From: Ruminococcus sp. UBA6407
GTDB lineage: Bacteria; Bacillota; Clostridia; Oscillospirales; Ruminococcaceae
Assembly: GCA_002438605.1 (NCBI GenBank)
Contig: DJPR01000042.1
Span: 1-36,711, forward strand
Direction: 5' to 3'
DNA: 36,711 bases
Shown: positions 1-7,565 of the stretch, in pieces
How positions within the stretch are numbered: position 1 is the stretch's first letter
How the letters are laid out: every line of letters begins with the position of its first letter
Made by a program: the position numbers and the translations under genes
Notes under the pieces: generated by a model
The model's database searches: none
The model's input: the letters and a program-made list of their open reading frames with translations, nothing else
Told to the model about the DNA's origin: nothing

Positions 1-18
1 ACGCTTGAAGGCTTATGC

Positions 19-123
19 GGGGCTTTGCCCCACACCCCACCAGAGACGCCGTCTCTGGACTCTGCCAAAGGGTTATAAACCCTTTGGAAACCCAGTTTTT
101 ATTATTCCTTTGGAAATCCGATT
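19..123. repeat. Family A triple-hairpin intergenic repeat, copy 1
   Basis: Three hairpins follow one another: GGGGC/GCCCC (about 19-31), CCAGAGAC/GTCTCTGG (40-58, loop GCC), and CCAAAGGGTT/AACCCTTTGG (65-87, loop ATA). The motif TTTGGAAAYCC-N-TTTT then occurs twice (about 83-98 and 110-125). The same layout is found at 3331-3437, with different bases in the first two arms but pairing kept. The third arm recurs at 36691. It lies just past the stop codon of the minus-strand YitT gene and may act as a 3' hairpin for it. Confidence 0.8.
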
Positions 124-1011
124 TTACAAATTTCCCTGATTTGCAGAGAAAACGTCAGCAACCTCCGTAATTGAAATATACGCATGAGGGTCTTTGTCAT
201 GTACTATTGCCTTGAGTTTTCCTACCTGATACCTGTTCACCACAACGTAAACAAGAGTCTTTTCTGCCTTTGAGTAGTATCCCTGAGCATTGAGCGTTGT
301 AAGTCCGCATTCAAACTCCTTTGAAAGTGCCTTGCAAACCTTTTCAGGTGCAGACGTTATAATTGTTGCCGCTTTTGAACGGTCAAAGCCCTCCACGATA
401 AAGTCAACGGTTTTTAGCGCAGCTCCGTATGTAACTATTGAATAAAGCGGAAGTATCCAGCTGCCAATTACAAATCCGCAAACTATGTAAAGTATAATGT
501 TGTATGCCATCACAAATGTTCCTACGGTAATTCCAAGACGCTTTGCAAAAATAACTGCCATAACCTCAATACCATCCATAGCTCCGCCGAACCTTATCGC
601 CAGACCGCTTCCTATGCCTGAGATAAGACCTCCGAACAAGGCACAAAGCAGTAAGTCCGAACCTGCAAGAGGTGAGGCAACGCTTACGTCAATCGGGAGA
701 GTGTCGGTAATCAGCCATGCCCCTATGGAGTAAATTGCTACTGCATAAATGGCGTAAATGGTGAAAATCGGACCTTGTCTTTTAAGTCCGTACAGAAAAA
801 GGGGGATGTTCAGGATTAGCAAAAATACGGAAAGTGTCATAAAGTCAGGAGTAATTTGCGAGAGAAGTATGGATGTACCTGAAATTCCGCTGTCATACAG
901 GTTTACGGGTGCAAGAAAAACTGTAACGCCGAATGCGTTTATTATTCCTGCAATTGTCAGCAGAAGAAAGTTCTGCATTTTCAGTTTTTTCAGTGTTCTT
1001 TTCAGCTTCAT
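124..1011 (-). CDS. YitT family membrane protein (DUF161/DUF2179)
   Basis: A 295-residue integral membrane protein of the YitT family, found widely in Firmicutes and of unknown biochemical role. The N-terminal two thirds hold five or so hydrophobic segments with Gly-rich loops (GGLISGIGSGLAIRFGGA). The C-terminal ~80 residues form the soluble DUF2179 domain, recognisable by the stretch around KAATIITSAPEKVCKAL and the end PHAYISITEVADVF. The start was placed at the ATG at 1011 because AAAGGAG lies 7 nt upstream; the open frame continues 45 codons further upstream but runs through the promoter. It is transcribed away from tRNA-Leu. Family assignment is firm, function is not known. Confidence 0.9.
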   Translation of the reverse strand: MKLKRTLKKLKMQNFLLLTIAGIINAFGVTVFLAPVNLYDSGISGTSILLSQITPDFMTLSVFLLILNIPLFLYGLKRQGPIFTIYAIYAVAIYSIGAWLITDTLPIDVSVASPLAGSDLLLCALFGGLISGIGSGLAIRFGGAMDGIEVMAVIFAKRLGITVGTFVMAYNIILYIVCGFVIGSWILPLYSIVTYGAALKTVDFIVEGFDRSKAATIITSAPEKVCKALSKEFECGLTTLNAQGYYSKAEKTLVYVVVNRYQVGKLKAIVHDKDPHAYISITEVADVFSANQGNL

Positions 1012-1072
1012 ATCAATCTCCTTTCGAGGTTGGCGGATGTGCATATATGGGGTGATACCCCCTACATACAAT

Positions 1073-1101
1073 AGTATAACATATATGGCAGATACTGTCA
1101 A
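1073..1101 (-). promoter_or_regulatory. Promoter of the YitT gene
   Basis: On the minus strand TTGACA (1096-1101) and TATACT (1073-1078) are 17 bp apart. A short inverted repeat GGGGT-GAT-ACCCC (1049-1061) lies about 12 bp downstream of the -10 box, near the expected transcript start, and could be an operator or a 5' hairpin. Confidence 0.7.
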
Positions 1102-1131
1102 AGCCGCATAAGCATATCTTAACTGTTTCTT

Positions 1132-1157
1132 AAGGCAGCACCGCACAAAGATTGTAC
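1132..1157. repeat. Family B repeat arm (partial)
   Basis: AAGGCAGCACCGCACAAAG matches one arm of the family B inverted repeat seen complete at 20915 and 28985. No partner arm follows. The sequence after it (ATTGTAC...GAACTGTCTA) is shared with 24575-24602, so a longer unit than the arm alone was copied. Confidence 0.55.
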
Positions 1158-1188
1158 AGGGTTGATCTTGAACTGTCTAAAATCATGG

Positions 1189-1217
1189 TTGACATATGAT
1201 AATTATTATGGTATAAT
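1189..1217 (+). promoter_or_regulatory. Consensus promoter of tRNA-Leu
   Basis: TTGACA (1189-1194) and TATAAT (1212-1217) with exactly 17 bp between them: a perfect sigma-A consensus. The tRNA starts 19 nt after the -10 box. It is also the nearest promoter seen for the aquaporin gene. Confidence 0.9.
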
Positions 1218-1236
1218 TACGTTAAAGAAATTATAT

Positions 1237-1321
1237 GCGGGTGTGGTGAAACTGGCAGACACGTTAGATTTAGGTTCTAATGCCGAAAGGTGTGCAGGTT
1301 CAAGTCCTGTCACCCGTACCA
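1237..1321 (+). tRNA. tRNA-Leu (anticodon TAG)
   Basis: An 85-nt class II tRNA with encoded CCA. The acceptor GCGGGTG (1237-1243) pairs with CACCCGT (1311-1317). The anticodon arm TTAGA-TTTAGGT-TCTAA places TAG at positions 34-36, reading CUN leucine codons. A long variable arm (TGCCGAAAGGTGTGCA region) precedes the T arm with GGTTCAAGTCC, as expected for leucine tRNAs. Confidence 0.96.
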
Positions 1322-1326
1322 GAAAA

Positions 1327-1356
1327 ACCGGCAGCAACGTTGCCGGTCATTTTTTT
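1327..1356 (+). terminator. Rho-independent terminator after tRNA-Leu
   Basis: ACCGGCA (1327-1333) and TGCCGGT (1341-1347) form a 7-bp GC-rich stem followed, after CA, by seven T (1350-1356). Only 15 nt separate the T run from the aquaporin Shine-Dalgarno site. Confidence 0.85.
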
Positions 1357-1387
1357 AGAACTTGTTCTTATAAGGAGGTGAATTCAG

Positions 1388-2056
1388 GTGGACTCAATCA
1401 GAAAGTATGTTGCGGAGTTTATAGGAGCGTTTGTTCTTGTATTCTTTGCGTGCGGTACGGCAGCTGTAGTTGGCTGCTCTGCTGAAAACGGCACAGGATA
1501 TCTGCTGACTGCTCTTGCGTTCGGACTTGTTATTGTTGCTATGGCATATTCTATTGGCAACATTTCGGGCTGTCACATAAATCCTGCTGTTTCAATCGCC
1601 ATGCTCATAAGTGGCAAAATGACTGCTGCTGACTTTATCGGTTATGTTATTGCACAGTTTGCAGGTTCAACCATAGGTGCTGCTGCTTTAATGGCATTTG
1701 TCGGAAAAGACAGCGGACTTGGTGCAAATGCACTTTATGATGACGATATTCTGCTTTCAATTTTAATTGAAGTTATTCTGACATTTGTATTTGTAATTGC
1801 AGTTTTAGGAGTTACTTCAAAGGAAAGCAACAGTGCAGTTGCAGGTATTGTAATCGGTCTCTCACTTACCCTTGTGCATATCCTCGGAATTTCCTTTACA
1901 GGTACTTCTGTAAATCCTGCAAGAAGCTTTGGACCTGCATTGTTTGTCGGTGGTGACGCTCTTTCAAATGTGTGGGTATTCATTATTGCTCCGCTTGCAG
2001 GCGGTGCTCTCGCAGCTCTGGTTTACAAATTCCTTTCTGCCAAGGAAAGCAAGTGA
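1388..2056 (+). CDS. Aquaporin (AqpZ-like MIP channel)
   Basis: A 222-residue major intrinsic protein with six membrane segments and two half-helix NPA loops (GCHINPAVSIA and TGTSVNPARSF). Aligned by eye with E. coli AqpZ, the four residues of the aromatic/Arg filter are all kept: Phe in ALAFGL, His in TLVHILG, Thr in FTGTSV, and Arg after the second NPA. That is the water-selective pattern rather than the glycerol-facilitator one. The start is a GTG 7 nt after AAGGAGGTG. No promoter is seen between the tRNA-Leu terminator and this gene, so expression may depend on read-through from the tRNA promoter. Water transport is inferred from family residues. Confidence 0.93.
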   Translation: MDSIRKYVAEFIGAFVLVFFACGTAAVVGCSAENGTGYLLTALAFGLVIVAMAYSIGNISGCHINPAVSIAMLISGKMTAADFIGYVIAQFAGSTIGAAALMAFVGKDSGLGANALYDDDILLSILIEVILTFVFVIAVLGVTSKESNSAVAGIVIGLSLTLVHILGISFTGTSVNPARSFGPALFVGGDALSNVWVFIIAPLAGGALAALVYKFLSAKESK

Positions 2057-2062
2057 TTTCAA

Positions 2063-2100
2063 AATGCCGATGGATTTGCTCTGTCGGCATTATTTTTATT
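2063..2100 (+). terminator. Terminator after the aquaporin gene
   Basis: AATGCCGA and TCGGCATT form an 8-bp stem (2063-2092) with a short loop, followed by a T-rich tail (ATTTTTATT). Confidence 0.85.
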
Positions 2101-2117
2101 TAAGGAGAGGTGATTTT

Positions 2118-2282
2118 ATGAACGGTTTTGTTCCAGATGCATTAAAAGTATCATCAAAGTGTAAAAAATGTCCATATAAGCGTGATAACGTCAACTTTAA
2201 GGAGTCCCCCTGCATTCAGTGCTTATTAAATAACGAAAAGCCACATTCTTTCCCAAATCCCACGATTAAAAGAAATAAATAA
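2118..2282 (+). CDS. Small Cys-rich protein, possible zinc-binding
   Basis: A 54-residue protein starting at ATG 2118, 7 nt after a good AAGGAGAGG site. It has two Cys pairs, CKKC and CIQC, 15 residues apart, a spacing that could bind one zinc ion, and a basic tail (IKRNK). I do not recognise the family. A 17-codon reading frame and the remnant of a zeta-toxin-like ATPase follow without a gap, so it may have belonged to the same operon. Confidence 0.6.
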   Translation: MNGFVPDALKVSSKCKKCPYKRDNVNFKESPCIQCLLNNEKPHSFPNPTIKRNK

Positions 2283-2335
2283 TGATTTACAGACTATATG
2301 GTGACATAATGGAGTATGAGGAGATGCAGGAATGA
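2282..2335 (+). CDS. 17-residue reading frame, probably a remnant
   Basis: ATG at 2282 touches the stop codon of the preceding gene, and the TGA at 2333-2335 overlaps the ATG at 2332 of the ATPase remnant (ATGA). The peptide is MIYRLYGDIMEYEEMQE. Its stop-start coupling with both neighbours suggests it is the shortened trace of a gene that once linked them. It could equally be non-coding. Confidence 0.3.
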   Translation: MIYRLYGDIMEYEEMQE

Positions 2336-2600
2336 AAATATATACAATAATAGGCGGCGTATAAAAAAACGTGTGGCAAAAGGCGGCCATGATATTTCGG
2401 CGAAAGATGTTCGGCGGCGTTACAGTAAACGCTTTGAGGATTTGGCAAAGATTATTCCTTACTGCAATGAAATGCGGTTCTTTGATAATGAGAATGGCGT
2501 CATTGAAAAAGCAGAATACAGGAATGGCTCACTTATCACCAAAGGCAGCAATATTCCCGAGTGGATTAAAGAATTTGCTGAATATCTCAATAACCGCTAA
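2332..2600 (+). pseudogene. Zeta-toxin-like ATPase (COG4185 type), internally deleted
   Basis: The first codons from ATG 2332 read MKIYTIIGG, the usual start of these P-loop ATPases just before the Walker A motif, then hit a stop (2362-2364). From about 2358, in another frame, the sequence reads RIKKRVAKGGHDIS and continues to 2600 with the family C-terminus (RRRYSKRFEDLAKIIPYCNE, then a FFDN motif). The central ~100 residues, including most of the P-loop, are gone, so the product cannot be a kinase or toxin. The break is a deletion with frame change, not a point mutation. Confidence 0.75.
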
Positions 2601-2883
2601 GGCAAAAAAGAACAGGTAGAGGGAGATGAAAAAATGTTTTTCCAAATGAAATGGAAACCACTTGGGAAGAAAAGTTTTCACAAAACTGTAAGGCAACACC
2701 ACATAAGCTTTATGCAGTATTGCCGTAAGTAGAATTTTCATGCTGACAACCTGATCTTAATTGCTGTGCAGTTTGTGCATTTTTAATGTAAACTTTTTTT
2801 AGAACGCTCTTATAGTACTTTATATAAAAATGTATATTTTACACATTTGGCTATACTACGTTATTTCTTTTGTTTGAATCTGT
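2601..2883. other. Non-coding stretch with a family B repeat
   Basis: No convincing gene. A 32-codon frame starting at 2634 has no homologue that I recognise and runs into the family B hairpin at 2690-2726. The rest is AT-rich sequence with no clear promoter. Confidence 0.5.
2690..2726. repeat. Family B repeat, short hairpin form
   Basis: AAGGCAACACCACATAA and TTATGCAGTATTGCC face each other around GCT. The arms match at 12 of 15 positions. It is a diverged copy of the inverted repeat seen at 7566, 20915 and 28985. Confidence 0.6.
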
Positions 2884-3186
2884 TCAAATTAAAGTTGAAT
2901 AAAGTCCATGATTATTAGCACAGTAATGAGTTCCGTAATCATCAGAAATATTAGGAATATGAATATCAGAACCGTCCACAGCGTAAAGTCTGTAGCCATG
3001 AAAGAAATTTGTCTGAGAGAATGCCTCATTGAATTTATGGAACAGATACTGAAAAGCTGATGGCAGAATCCTTGCTATGTGCTGAACAACAGCCGAAACT
3101 GATACTGCTTTTTGCTCAAGACCATGGAACTCCATAAGTTCTTTATCAAGTGTCTGACTACCCATACCAAGAATGAATTTCTCCAA
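2884..3186 (-). pseudogene. IS4-type transposase fragment
   Basis: A 100-residue open stretch resembling the N-terminal part of a DDE transposase of the IS4 superfamily: helical region, then YRLYAVDGSDIHIPN, in which the Asp of DGSD would be the first catalytic acidic residue. The remaining catalytic Asp and Glu regions are missing because the frame ends shortly after. A TGA lies in frame immediately upstream of the TTG at 3186, so the N-terminus is also lost. No terminal inverted repeats or target duplication could be identified. It is an inactive relic. Confidence 0.7.
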
Positions 3187-3330
3187 TCAGATGTGTATAT
3201 CTGATTAGCTGTGCCGTACATTTTCGGCTTTTTGTCAATACCTTTTTGCGAAAATTTACAATATACTCATAAAAAGTTGTAAGAGCTTTTCTCTCTTACT
3301 TCATTTTCTTAGCTTAATGACATTACGTTA

Positions 3331-3437
3331 TGTGGGACACTGTCCCACACCCTGCAAGGGCTGAAAGCCCTTGACCTGACCAAAGGGTTATCAACCCTTT
3401 GGAAACCCAGTTTTATTATTTGGTTTGAAACCCGATT
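3331..3437. repeat. Family A triple-hairpin intergenic repeat, copy 2
   Basis: Hairpins TGTGGGACA/TGTCCCACA (3331-3349), CAAGGGCT/AGCCCTTG (3355-3373, loop GAA) and CCAAAGGGTT/AACCCTTTGG (3380-3402, loop ATC) are followed by GGAAACCCAGTTTT and a second GAAACCC-GATTTT motif. Order and spacing match copy 1 at 19-123. It lies at the 3' end of the minus-strand gene ending at 3444. Confidence 0.8.
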
Positions 3438-3443
3438 TTTCAG

Positions 3444-3836
3444 CTATTTACTGTAAATTATCTTATAAACTTTCTGCTCCTGACATATTCCAACGTTCAG
3501 AAGCTCATCACCATAATACAATCCTCTGCCGTTATGCTCATTTATATACAATGATGACTGTACCTCTGTTCCAACCTCTGAAAGATGCATAAGTACAGGA
3601 TAACCGTCATTTATGCTTTCCCCCAAACACCTGAAAAGTACTGTCGGATATTGCGGCAATAAAACTATTCTTGACAAAAAATTCAGCCGCTGAAGCTTCG
3701 GATATGCCCCCTTTCCGCTTAAAATAAAAAGCTCACTCGGATACGGACTGCTTTTTACAGGTTCAAAGTAAATGTCCTTTAACTCTGCATGATACGGATA
3801 ACCGTTATTTTTGTCACTTTCAATAATCCAGTCCAA
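3444..3836 (-). CDS. Hypothetical protein, last gene of a phage-tail-like cassette
   Basis: A 130-residue protein beginning LDWIIESDKNNGYPYHAE if a TTG start at 3836 is used; this start sits 8 nt after GGAGG, which lies inside the end of the upstream gene. A GTG at 3845 is in the same frame but overlaps that ribosome site. The opening resembles the W-x-I-...-NNGYPY motif seen where phage tail-fibre or beta-helix proteins end. No signal peptide, no membrane segment, no catalytic motif recognised. It overlaps or abuts its upstream neighbour and is probably co-translated with it. Confidence 0.65.
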   Translation of the reverse strand: MDWIIESDKNNGYPYHAELKDIYFEPVKSSPYPSELFILSGKGAYPKLQRLNFLSRIVLLPQYPTVLFRCLGESINDGYPVLMHLSEVGTEVQSSLYINEHNGRGLYYGDELLNVGICQEQKVYKIIYSK

Positions 3837-3837
3837 A

Positions 3838-4731
3838 TTAAACACCTCCGCAGATAAAGCCGATTGACGTCAGATAATCTGCGTCCTTGCACTCCTCTGT
3901 AGTAAGACTTTTCAGAAATGAGCTGCCTGAACCTGCTATTGATACCGTTAATCCCAGCACGTCATGGTCATAAAAGCAGACAGATGTACAGTTCTTAATG
4001 GTCATGGAAGTAATGCCTGTACCTTTAATAACAAAATAGCTGTTATTAAGATAATCAGCCAAGACAAATCTTACACTGCTGCTCGCTCCCGTATAATTTA
4101 TTGTTCCTGTAATCATTGTATTGTTTGCACTGCCTTTAACAGCGGTATATGATGAACTACTGTCAAAAAAGGTTAAGTCAAGCCTGATATGACAGTTAAA
4201 GCAGTTTCCATTTATGAAATTATAGTTGTAATCCGCTATAATTCTTGTATTTAACGTACTGTCATTAATCTGAACTGCAATATTTCCGCTTATAACACTG
4301 AAAGTGCTTGGTGATGATACTTTTTCGGTTCTGAGTTCAGCAGTAATGTTTACATTCGATAAAAATAACTTTATCTCCGTAAAGGACGGCGTTCCTTGTG
4401 CCGTTGAACCGTAAAAAAGCGATGCCTGACCATTTGACATTATTACTGCATTTTCAATGTTCAGATTGCTGATATGCAGCTCCGATGAATCTCTTATAAA
4501 TGCATAGCTTTTTGATACGCTGTTTATAAAAATGTTCCTTATGCAGTGACCGTCGCCGTCCAGAGAATAGCAGTTGAGGTGAACCGCCTCCCACCCCTCT
4601 GCATATGGAGTATCATTTGCATCAATGTTTACTCCAAGCTTATAATAGGAATTTTCCCCTCCGCTTATATTAAGGAAGTCCTCAAAGCTTTCGATTATAT
4701 ACGGATCTGTTTGTGTTCCTGTTCCTGTCAT
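3838..4731 (-). CDS. Beta-rich, GLUG-like protein, phage-tail-like cassette
   Basis: A 297-residue protein starting MTGTGTQTDPYIIESFEDFL, a typical opening of phage- and surface-associated beta-helix proteins. Short repeating strands rich in Asn, Ser and Thr follow (for example LDGDGHCIRNIFI and ISNLNIENAVI). No signal peptide is present, unlike the secreted GLUG protein at 25950. The ATG at 4731 is 8 nt after CAGGAG, and the TGA of the upstream gene lies between them. The frame is open 52 codons further upstream, but that stretch overlaps the neighbour. Probably a structural or host-recognition protein; function inferred from context. Confidence 0.65.
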   Translation of the reverse strand: MTGTGTQTDPYIIESFEDFLNISGGENSYYKLGVNIDANDTPYAEGWEAVHLNCYSLDGDGHCIRNIFINSVSKSYAFIRDSSELHISNLNIENAVIMSNGQASLFYGSTAQGTPSFTEIKLFLSNVNITAELRTEKVSSPSTFSVISGNIAVQINDSTLNTRIIADYNYNFINGNCFNCHIRLDLTFFDSSSSYTAVKGSANNTMITGTINYTGASSSVRFVLADYLNNSYFVIKGTGITSMTIKNCTSVCFYDHDVLGLTVSIAGSGSSFLKSLTTEECKDADYLTSIGFICGGV

Positions 4732-4735
4732 ATTA

Positions 4736-5359
4736 TCACTCCTGTACAATAACATATAAAACGTTGGGTTCGTGAGCCTTTCGGTTGTACTGCTGCTGAG
4801 TAAGCGGTTCAACCTTAGGACGTGCAGTAAGCTCTGCAAGCTGAGCCTCCATATTGTCAAGACGGGCTTCAACCTCGGAAATATCAAAGCTGTCTATAAG
4901 CTGCTGAATTTGATTAAGCCCGTCTGAAACTGCCATATCAATTTCGTTCAGCACCTGTTCCCTCACGTCAGGCATTGGCGTATTGTTTCCCAATGGCGAT
5001 TCTTTTATGAAAATCGGAGCCATATTGTATTTTAATATGAGCCTTTGCCCCGTTCCGCTGTTATCAGCAAGCAGAGCCTTGATTTCAAGCTGAAGCCGAC
5101 CTGCCGTAACAGTAAAATTATCTGAGATGTTCCAGAATAAAGCGACGCTTTTTTCAAAGACATAAACTGTAAGAACCTGCTCTGCCTCCTCGTTCTTTTC
5201 TGTAACGCCTCGTATCAGAAAAGAGCATTTACCGAGGTCTGTTTCATTGTGAAATCTGTCCACCAGAAAAACTATTGTTTCCGAGAACTTTTCTCCTTGA
5301 ATAAGGAGATTTTTAAATGGATAAGTGTTAATGTTTTTCCCATTTGCTGTAATTTGCAT
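4736..5359 (-). CDS. Phage baseplate-upper-protein (BppU-like) protein
   Basis: A 207-residue protein. The first ~125 residues are a beta-sandwich-like stretch with the pattern of BppU N-terminal domains in Gram-positive phages (TYPFKNLLIQGEKFSETIVF near the start, and APIFIKESPLG near the end of the domain). A helical, coiled-coil-like part follows (about 130-180, with LDNMEAQLAELTA), ending NVLYVIVQE. The ATG at 5359 follows CGGAGG by 7 nt. It heads a three-gene minus-strand operon. No capsid, terminase, portal, tail-tube or lysis gene is nearby, so this is either a prophage relic or a free-standing module. Confidence 0.65.
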   Translation of the reverse strand: MQITANGKNINTYPFKNLLIQGEKFSETIVFLVDRFHNETDLGKCSFLIRGVTEKNEEAEQVLTVYVFEKSVALFWNISDNFTVTAGRLQLEIKALLADNSGTGQRLILKYNMAPIFIKESPLGNNTPMPDVREQVLNEIDMAVSDGLNQIQQLIDSFDISEVEARLDNMEAQLAELTARPKVEPLTQQQYNRKAHEPNVLYVIVQE

Positions 5360-5569
5360 AACTACCTCCGACTATTAGTATTGAGAGCCCGCAGATACCC
5401 TCTATAAATAGTCTGAAAAAGCTGTTTTTTTAAATGAAAGCGTTTAAATAAGAAAAAATGTTTACAGAAATTTAACAATATTAAACGAGGAAAATTGACT
5501 TTTTTAAAATTATTTCTTTACGAAATAATTTGTTAATTGTATATTAAATATATTATAACATATTGCACA

Positions 5570-5598
5570 TTGACAAATTATGTGAAATTTGCTAAAAT
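5570..5598 (+). promoter_or_regulatory. Promoter of the xylanase gene
   Basis: TTGACA (5570-5575) and TAAAAT (5593-5598) with 17 bp between. The predicted start of transcription falls in the palindrome at 5605-5627. Confidence 0.8.
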
Positions 5599-5604
5599 AT
5601 TGTT

Positions 5605-5627
5605 ATAATGCACATATAGTGCATTAT
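5605..5627. promoter_or_regulatory. Palindromic operator candidate for the xylanase gene
   Basis: ATAATGCAC and GTGCATTAT form a perfect 9-bp inverted repeat around ATATA, right at the expected +1. The position suits a repressor site; as RNA it would be a 9-bp hairpin at the extreme 5' end. The regulator is unknown. Confidence 0.55.
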
Positions 5628-5656
5628 TAGAGCAATATTCTAGGGAGGAAAAAATT

Positions 5657-7555
5657 ATGAAGAATTTGTTTGCAAAAAAAGCAGCTGCAAGCCTGTTAAG
5701 TGCTGCAATGCTTCGCACATCAGTACCTGTAACTTTTTTAAATCAGACTGTTACAGCTGCTGACCCTGCTGTTATTTTTTCAGCAGATTTTGAGGACGGC
5801 GAAAACGCTTTTACAAGAAGAGGTGAGGATGAAACTCTTGAAATCACTGACTCACAGGCTCACGGCGGTACATATTCACTTTGCGTAAGCACAAGAGCTA
5901 AAAGCTGGAATGGTCCGCAGATTGCTCTTGATGACCTTATCAATGCAGGTGAGGAATATGTTGTTACAGCTTATGCTAAAACAACATGGTACAGCACACT
6001 TACTTTAAGTATGCAGTATGATGACTCTGAGGGAGTTACTCATTACGGCAACATTCTTTCAGGAAACAATGACGGAAGCAGCTGGTCTGCATATGAAAAT
6101 GTAAAGTTCAGTTTCCCGGCAGACGCAACAAATATGTACCTCTATTTTGAGGCAGGTGATACAGGCGTTGATATTTATGTTGACGATTTTGTAATTACTG
6201 AAGCTCCTATGATTGAACCTGAAGATATTCCGGGAATTATTGATGTTTACAAGGGTTACTTCAACATTGGTACAGCAATGACTCCAAGCGGACTTTCATC
6301 AAAGTCACTTATGGCTCTTATCGACAAGCATTTTGACGGCTGCTTTACAGTCGGCAATGAATTAAAGCCTGACTATGTTCTGAATAAGAATGCAAGCCTT
6401 GCAATGTATGAAGAATCAGGCGATGATACAAACCCACAGGTTACACTTGCAAGCGTAAGACCTCTTCTTGATTACTGTCAGAAAAACAATATCCCTGTAA
6501 GGGGACATTGTCTTGTATGGCACAGCCAGACTCCTGACTGGTTCTTCAAGGAAGGATATTCTGATGACGGCGATTGGGTTTCCAAGGACAAGATGATTGA
6601 ACGTATGGAAAATTACATCAAGAATGTAATGGAAATCATTGCTGAGGAATATCCTGACCTTAATGTTTATGCATGGGACGTTGTAAACGAAGCATGGACT
6701 GACGACGGCAAGCCTCGTACAGCAGGCTCTAACAATGTTACAAACGGCAATTCAGCATGGGTACAGGTATTCGGTGACAACTCATTCATTGAATATGCTT
6801 TCAAGTTTGCAAGAAAGTATGCTCCTGAAGGCTGTAAGCTTTACTACAACGACTATAATGAATACATGGGTAAGATGAATGCTATTTATGATATGGCTAT
6901 GGACCTCAAGGAAAAAGGTCTTATTGACGGTATCGGAATGCAGTCACACCTTGACGTAAGCTTCCCATCTGCAAGCATGTATGAAAAGGCTCTTGAAAAG
7001 TATGCTTCAACAGGTCTTGATATTCAGGTAACAGAGCTTGATGTTACTACATCAGATACATCAGAAGAAGGCTTTAAAAAGCAGGCTCAGTATTACAGCG
7101 ATATCATGGACGCTATCGTTAAGTATAAGGATTCAGTTTCAGCTGTAATTTTCTGGGGTGTAACAGACGATTCAAGCTGGAGAGCTGCTAAGTGCCCGCT
7201 TCTCTTTGACGCTGATTATAAGGCTAAGCCTGCATACTATTCAATCACTGACGGCATAACACCTGTTGAGCCGACATCAACAGCTACTACACAACCTAAA
7301 ACAACTACTACTGTTTCTGAAACTACAACATCTTCAGTTACTGCTAAGACTCTCGGAGATGCAAACTGTGACGGTTCAGTAGATATTTCTGACGCTGTTC
7401 TCATTAAGTGCTACCTCATTGACAACAACAAGTATCCTATGTCTGAACAGGGTGTAGCAAATTCTGATGTTCAGGGCAGCGGAAACGGAGTTAACGCTCA
7501 GGACGCTGTTGCAGTTCAGAAGTATGTAATCGGTATAATCAAGAATTTTGATTAA
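5657..7555 (+). CDS. Secreted GH10 endo-beta-1,4-xylanase with CBM22-like and dockerin domains
   Basis: A 632-residue cellulosomal enzyme that hydrolyses internal xylan linkages. Domain order: signal peptide (1 to about 34, cut near TVTA-ADP), a CBM22-like xylan-binding domain (about 38-182), GH10 TIM barrel (about 195-532), a Thr/Ser linker (about 537-565), and a type I dockerin (566-631). In GH10 the acid/base Glu is E345 (DVVNEAW) and the nucleophile is E460 (QVTELDV). The barrel also has the family motifs RGHCLVWHSQ and YYNDYNE. Dockerin calcium loop 1 is well kept (DANCDGSVDISD); loop 2 is weaker (D604 to D616). GGGAGG lies 9 nt before the ATG. Its own promoter and 3' hairpin show it is monocistronic. 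Confidence 0.96.
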   Translation: MKNLFAKKAAASLLSAAMLRTSVPVTFLNQTVTAADPAVIFSADFEDGENAFTRRGEDETLEITDSQAHGGTYSLCVSTRAKSWNGPQIALDDLINAGEEYVVTAYAKTTWYSTLTLSMQYDDSEGVTHYGNILSGNNDGSSWSAYENVKFSFPADATNMYLYFEAGDTGVDIYVDDFVITEAPMIEPEDIPGIIDVYKGYFNIGTAMTPSGLSSKSLMALIDKHFDGCFTVGNELKPDYVLNKNASLAMYEESGDDTNPQVTLASVRPLLDYCQKNNIPVRGHCLVWHSQTPDWFFKEGYSDDGDWVSKDKMIERMENYIKNVMEIIAEEYPDLNVYAWDVVNEAWTDDGKPRTAGSNNVTNGNSAWVQVFGDNSFIEYAFKFARKYAPEGCKLYYNDYNEYMGKMNAIYDMAMDLKEKGLIDGIGMQSHLDVSFPSASMYEKALEKYASTGLDIQVTELDVTTSDTSEEGFKKQAQYYSDIMDAIVKYKDSVSAVIFWGVTDDSSWRAAKCPLLFDADYKAKPAYYSITDGITPVEPTSTATTQPKTTTTVSETTTSSVTAKTLGDANCDGSVDISDAVLIKCYLIDNNKYPMSEQGVANSDVQGSGNGVNAQDAVAVQKYVIGIIKNFD

Positions 7556-7565
7556 TTTACAGCAA

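Noticed and set aside
19..87. CRISPR array suggested by repeated short hairpins
   Set aside because: Repeats are not regularly spaced, there are no spacers and no cas genes in the window.
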